A DNA stretch of 7,160 nucleotides from Candidatus Cellulosilyticum pullistercoris (lineage in GTDB: Bacteria > Bacillota > Clostridia > Lachnospirales > Cellulosilyticaceae): the NCBI GenBank assembly GCA_018883705.1, contig JAHLFQ010000184.1, positions 1 through 7,160 of the forward strand. The letters run 5' to 3'. How positions within the stretch are numbered: the stretch's first letter is position 1; the number at the start of each line of letters is the position of its first letter. A program made the position numbers and the translations under genes. The notes beneath the pieces were generated by a model. That model did not search any database. It was not told the origin of the DNA and worked only from the letters and a program-made list of their open reading frames with translations. Below are positions 5,948 to 7,160 of this stretch, piece after piece.

Positions 5948-6002
5948 ACTACAATCATGATCAAAATTTTGATAATAAAAATAAGATATGATTATATGTA
6001 GC
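5945..6002 (-). promoter_or_regulatory. Antiterminator of the lysine riboswitch
   Basis: On the minus strand GCTAC (6002-5998) pairs with GTAGC (5949-5945), and AATCAT (5993-5988) pairs with ATGATT (5958-5953), with a small internal loop between. A 14-base palindrome, ATCAAAATTTTGAT (5960-5973), can fold inside. The first strand shares its bases with the 3' side of aptamer helix P1 and the last overlaps the terminator's 5' arm. Lysine binding, by locking P1, would therefore free the terminator (OFF switch). The fold was read by eye and no energy was computed. Confidence 0.75.
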
Positions 6003-6172
6003 TCTCCATTCCTTATTGTAGTATAAAGAATGACAGTTGTATAGCTATTAACGATACAACCAGGAAAAAATAGTACAAGCTATTATTACCTTCGGCGATG
6101 ATTCCTTTCAGCGATTTTCAACTTTTCTTGTAAAAATCCAAAAGCTTACTGATAATCATCGCGCCTCTACAT
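5996..6172 (-). promoter_or_regulatory. Lysine riboswitch (L box) aptamer
   Basis: Read on the minus strand, the conserved lysine aptamer landmarks appear in order: GTAGAGGCGCG (6170-6160), CAGTA, GAAAGG, GCCGAAGG, CTGG, ACTGTCA and GGAGAGCTAC. The five-helix fold can be drawn by hand: P1 ATGTAG/CTACAT (6172-6167 with 6001-5996), P2 GCGATGATT/AATCATCGC (6162-6154 with 6103-6095), P3 AATAG/CTATT (6084-6080 with 6073-6069), P4 GTTGTAT/ATACAAC (6060-6054 with 6042-6036) and P5 with one G-U pair (6032-6024 with 6015-6007). Its length of about 177 bases is normal for the class. It binds free lysine in the nascent mRNA and represses by transcription termination. It controls dapA and dapB. Confidence 0.96.
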
Positions 6173-6192
6173 TACATTATTTGAATAAGACA

Positions 6193-6221
6193 AATATAAC
6201 CCTTAAATTTAGAAAAGTCAA
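6193..6221 (-). promoter_or_regulatory. Sigma-A promoter of the riboswitch-dapA-dapB unit
   Basis: On the minus strand TTGACT (6221-6216) and TATATT (6198-6193) are separated by exactly 17 bases. Transcription would start near 6186, about 14 bases before helix P1 of the aptamer, giving a leader of about 380 bases. Confidence 0.8.
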
Positions 6222-6315
6222 TAATTAATTAAATGTTAACTTAAACTGATAAAGAGAATGATTATAGAAAAGAGCTTATAAAAAACAAGAAAATTTATAA
6301 TAAAGCAAAAAGATA

Positions 6316-6346
6316 TGTATAGAAAATGGAAAGATGTAACATACTC
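6316..6346 (+). promoter_or_regulatory. Sigma-G-like (forespore) promoter of the SASP gene
   Basis: TGTATA (6316-6321) resembles the sigma-G -35 element (TGAATA-like), and CATACTC (6340-6346) differs by one base from CATACTA at -10, with 18 bases between. The start would be near 6353, about 25 bases before the ATG. The match fits a gene expressed late in the forespore, as alpha/beta SASP genes are. Sigma-F recognises similar sites and is not excluded. Confidence 0.65.
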
Positions 6347-6377
6347 TAATAGATTTTATTATTAGAGGAGAAGAGAC

Positions 6378-6590
6378 ATGAAAGATAAAAAGATTAAAAA
6401 TAAAGAAAAATTATTTGATGCCTTATCCCCAGAGGATAAGATGAAGCTTGAGATTGCAGAGGAACTTGGTCTTTTAGATAAAATACAAGAAGGTGGCTGG
6501 AAAGCCCTTACGGCTAAAGAGACAGGCAGAATTGGTGGCTTAATGACTAAGAAAAAAAGAGAGCTTAATAAGCAAAAAGAAGACGTTTAG
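6378..6590 (+). CDS. Small acid-soluble spore protein, alpha/beta type
   Basis: A 70-residue, Lys-rich protein. Alpha/beta SASPs saturate spore DNA in the forespore, hold it in an A-like form, and protect it from UV and chemical damage; the protease GPR degrades them at germination. The N-terminal half carries KLEIAEELG (23-31), matching the conserved K-x-E-I-A-x-E-x-G helix in which GPR cleaves. The second half carries ETGRIGGLMTKKK (48-60), matching the second DNA-binding motif G-x-x-GG-x-x-T-[KR]. The two are joined by GGWKALTAK, typical of a clostridial branch of the family. Both ends are longer in basic residues than classical SASPs, with KDKKIKNKEK at the start. AGAGGAG (6364-6370) lies 7 bases before ATG. 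A sigma-G-like promoter lies upstream, and a terminator hairpin follows. It is divergent from dapA and monocistronic. Confidence 0.87.
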   Translation: MKDKKIKNKEKLFDALSPEDKMKLEIAEELGLLDKIQEGGWKALTAKETGRIGGLMTKKKRELNKQKEDV

Positions 6591-6644
6591 TCATTAATAG
6601 AACTAAAGAAAGCATTGCTTATTAAAATAGGTGGATGAAGTCAT

Positions 6645-6700
6645 AAAAAGTGACCCTATAGATACCTTTTCTTAAAATAGGTATTGTGAGGTCACTTTTT
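6645..6700. terminator. Bidirectional terminator between the SASP gene and the CBS/CorC gene
   Basis: AAAAAGTGACC (6645-6655) pairs with GGTCACTTTTT (6690-6700), and an inner ATACC/GGTAT (6662-6666 with 6680-6684) extends the hairpin. T and A runs lie on the two sides. It lies 54 bases after the SASP stop and ends 6 bases before the stop codon (6707-6709) of the convergent gene, so it can serve both. Confidence 0.88.
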
Positions 6701-6706
6701 TGTAAA

Positions 6707-7160
6707 CTAAATAGAGACGTCTTTTTCTTCATTAATTGTAATTTTGAGATGGCTAATACGATTATTAAGCGTTTCTTCAATTTTAAAGGTTAAGTTTTCG
6801 AATTTGATTTCTTCGCCCTTATTAGGAAAACGATCAAAAAGGCCAATGACAAAGCCTCCTATAGAATCAAAGTCATCGGAGGTGATATGAAGGTTAAGAG
6901 CTACATTAATATCTGGGATACGATAAGTAGCATCTACAAGATATTCATTTTCACTTATTTTAATAACGTTTTCTTCTGATTGATCGTATTCATCATCAAT
7001 ATCTCCTACAATTTCCTCAATTAAGTCTTCCATGCTGACAATCCCAGCTGTTCCACCATATTCATCTAAAACGATAGCTATCCCAATTTTTTCAGCACGC
7101 ATTTCTTTAAAGAGCTCATCACTTGCTTTAAATTCATGAATAAAATAAGCTTCTCTTAAG
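6707..7160 (-). CDS. CBS-pair / CorC-HlyC transporter-associated domain protein, C-terminal part (5' end outside window)
   Basis: The frame stays open to the window edge on the minus strand (first full codon at 7159), so the gene begins beyond it; about 150 C-terminal residues are visible. The segment starts LREAYFIHEF, then gives the end of the second CBS domain with the family hallmark IAIVLDEYGGTAGIVSMEDL (7082-7023) followed by IEEIVGDIDDE. The last 85 residues or so form the CorC_HlyC transporter-associated domain, recognisable by YLVDATYRIPDIN and IGGFVIGLFDRFPNKGEEI. Full proteins of this family (about 400 residues and more) usually carry an N-terminal DUF21/CNNM membrane domain and are linked to magnesium or other cation export; soluble CorC-type members lack it. 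Which type this is cannot be seen here. The name hemolysin often given to the family is historical. The C-terminus and stop are intact. Confidence 0.92.
   Translation of the reverse strand, partial: LREAYFIHEFKASDELFKEMRAEKIGIAIVLDEYGGTAGIVSMEDLIEEIVGDIDDEYDQSEENVIKISENEYLVDATYRIPDINVALNLHITSDDFDSIGGFVIGLFDRFPNKGEEIKFENLTFKIEETLNNRISHLKITINEEKDVSI

Noticed and set aside
6222..6315. AT-rich stretch between the divergent dapA-leader and SASP promoters
   Set aside because: It was searched for ORFs, hairpins and repeats and nothing stands out. -10-like hexamers are expected by chance in such AT-rich DNA.
6344..6367. 8-bp inverted repeat CTCTAATA/TATTAGAG reaching the SASP ribosome binding site
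   Set aside because: It looked like a translation-blocking hairpin, but the left arm overlaps the predicted -10 element and would lie before the transcription start, so it should not be in the mRNA.

Overview
The window looks like a piece of chromosome from a low-GC, endospore-forming anaerobe of the class Clostridia, perhaps a Lachnospirales relative. The evidence is AT-rich intergenic DNA, strong AGGAGG-type ribosome binding sites, a TTG start, an alpha/beta-type small acid-soluble spore protein (SASP) behind a sigma-G-like promoter, a Spo0E-like mini-gene and a lysine riboswitch on dapA. No mobile element, CRISPR array, rRNA or tRNA was seen. The genus is inference only.

Layout. Positions 1-603 (+) hold the C-terminal two thirds of a UV damage endonuclease (uvsE), followed by an exported CE4 polysaccharide deacetylase (659-1465, TTG start). 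A perfect 20-bp hairpin separates this from a convergent 57-residue Spo0E-family gene (1565-1738, -). Divergent from that gene is a tandem OB-fold, SSB-like protein (1932-2639, +) with its own terminator. An extended -10 promoter then serves a two-gene unit: a YgjP/DUF45 zinc metallopeptidase (2824-3489) and a BtuR/CobO-type corrinoid adenosyltransferase (3516-4046).

The minus strand from about 6221 to 4104 is one complete lysine-regulated unit: a sigma-A promoter, a lysine aptamer with all five helices visible, an antiterminator/terminator switch, then dapA and dapB. These two enzymes carry out the first two committed steps from aspartate semialdehyde towards diaminopimelate, lysine and, in spore formers, dipicolinate. 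Divergently transcribed from it is the SASP gene (6378-6590, +). The right edge holds the C-terminal part of a CBS-pair/CorC-HlyC transporter-associated protein (6707-7160, -), cut by the window.

How the parts fit together. Several genes point to spores and DNA or wall maintenance: UvsE repairs UV lesions, the SASP coats spore DNA, the CE4 enzyme resembles sporulation PdaB-type deacetylases, the Spo0E-like protein could tune Spo0A phosphorylation, and DapA/DapB feed both peptidoglycan and dipicolinate. They are separate transcription units, so this is thematic grouping and not an operon. All three convergent junctions share a symmetric hairpin that can terminate both strands. I found no strong case for a wholly new system. 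The least described items are the Spo0E-like mini-gene with a degenerate signature, the double-OB protein without the usual SSB tail, and the protease-corrinoid enzyme pairing.
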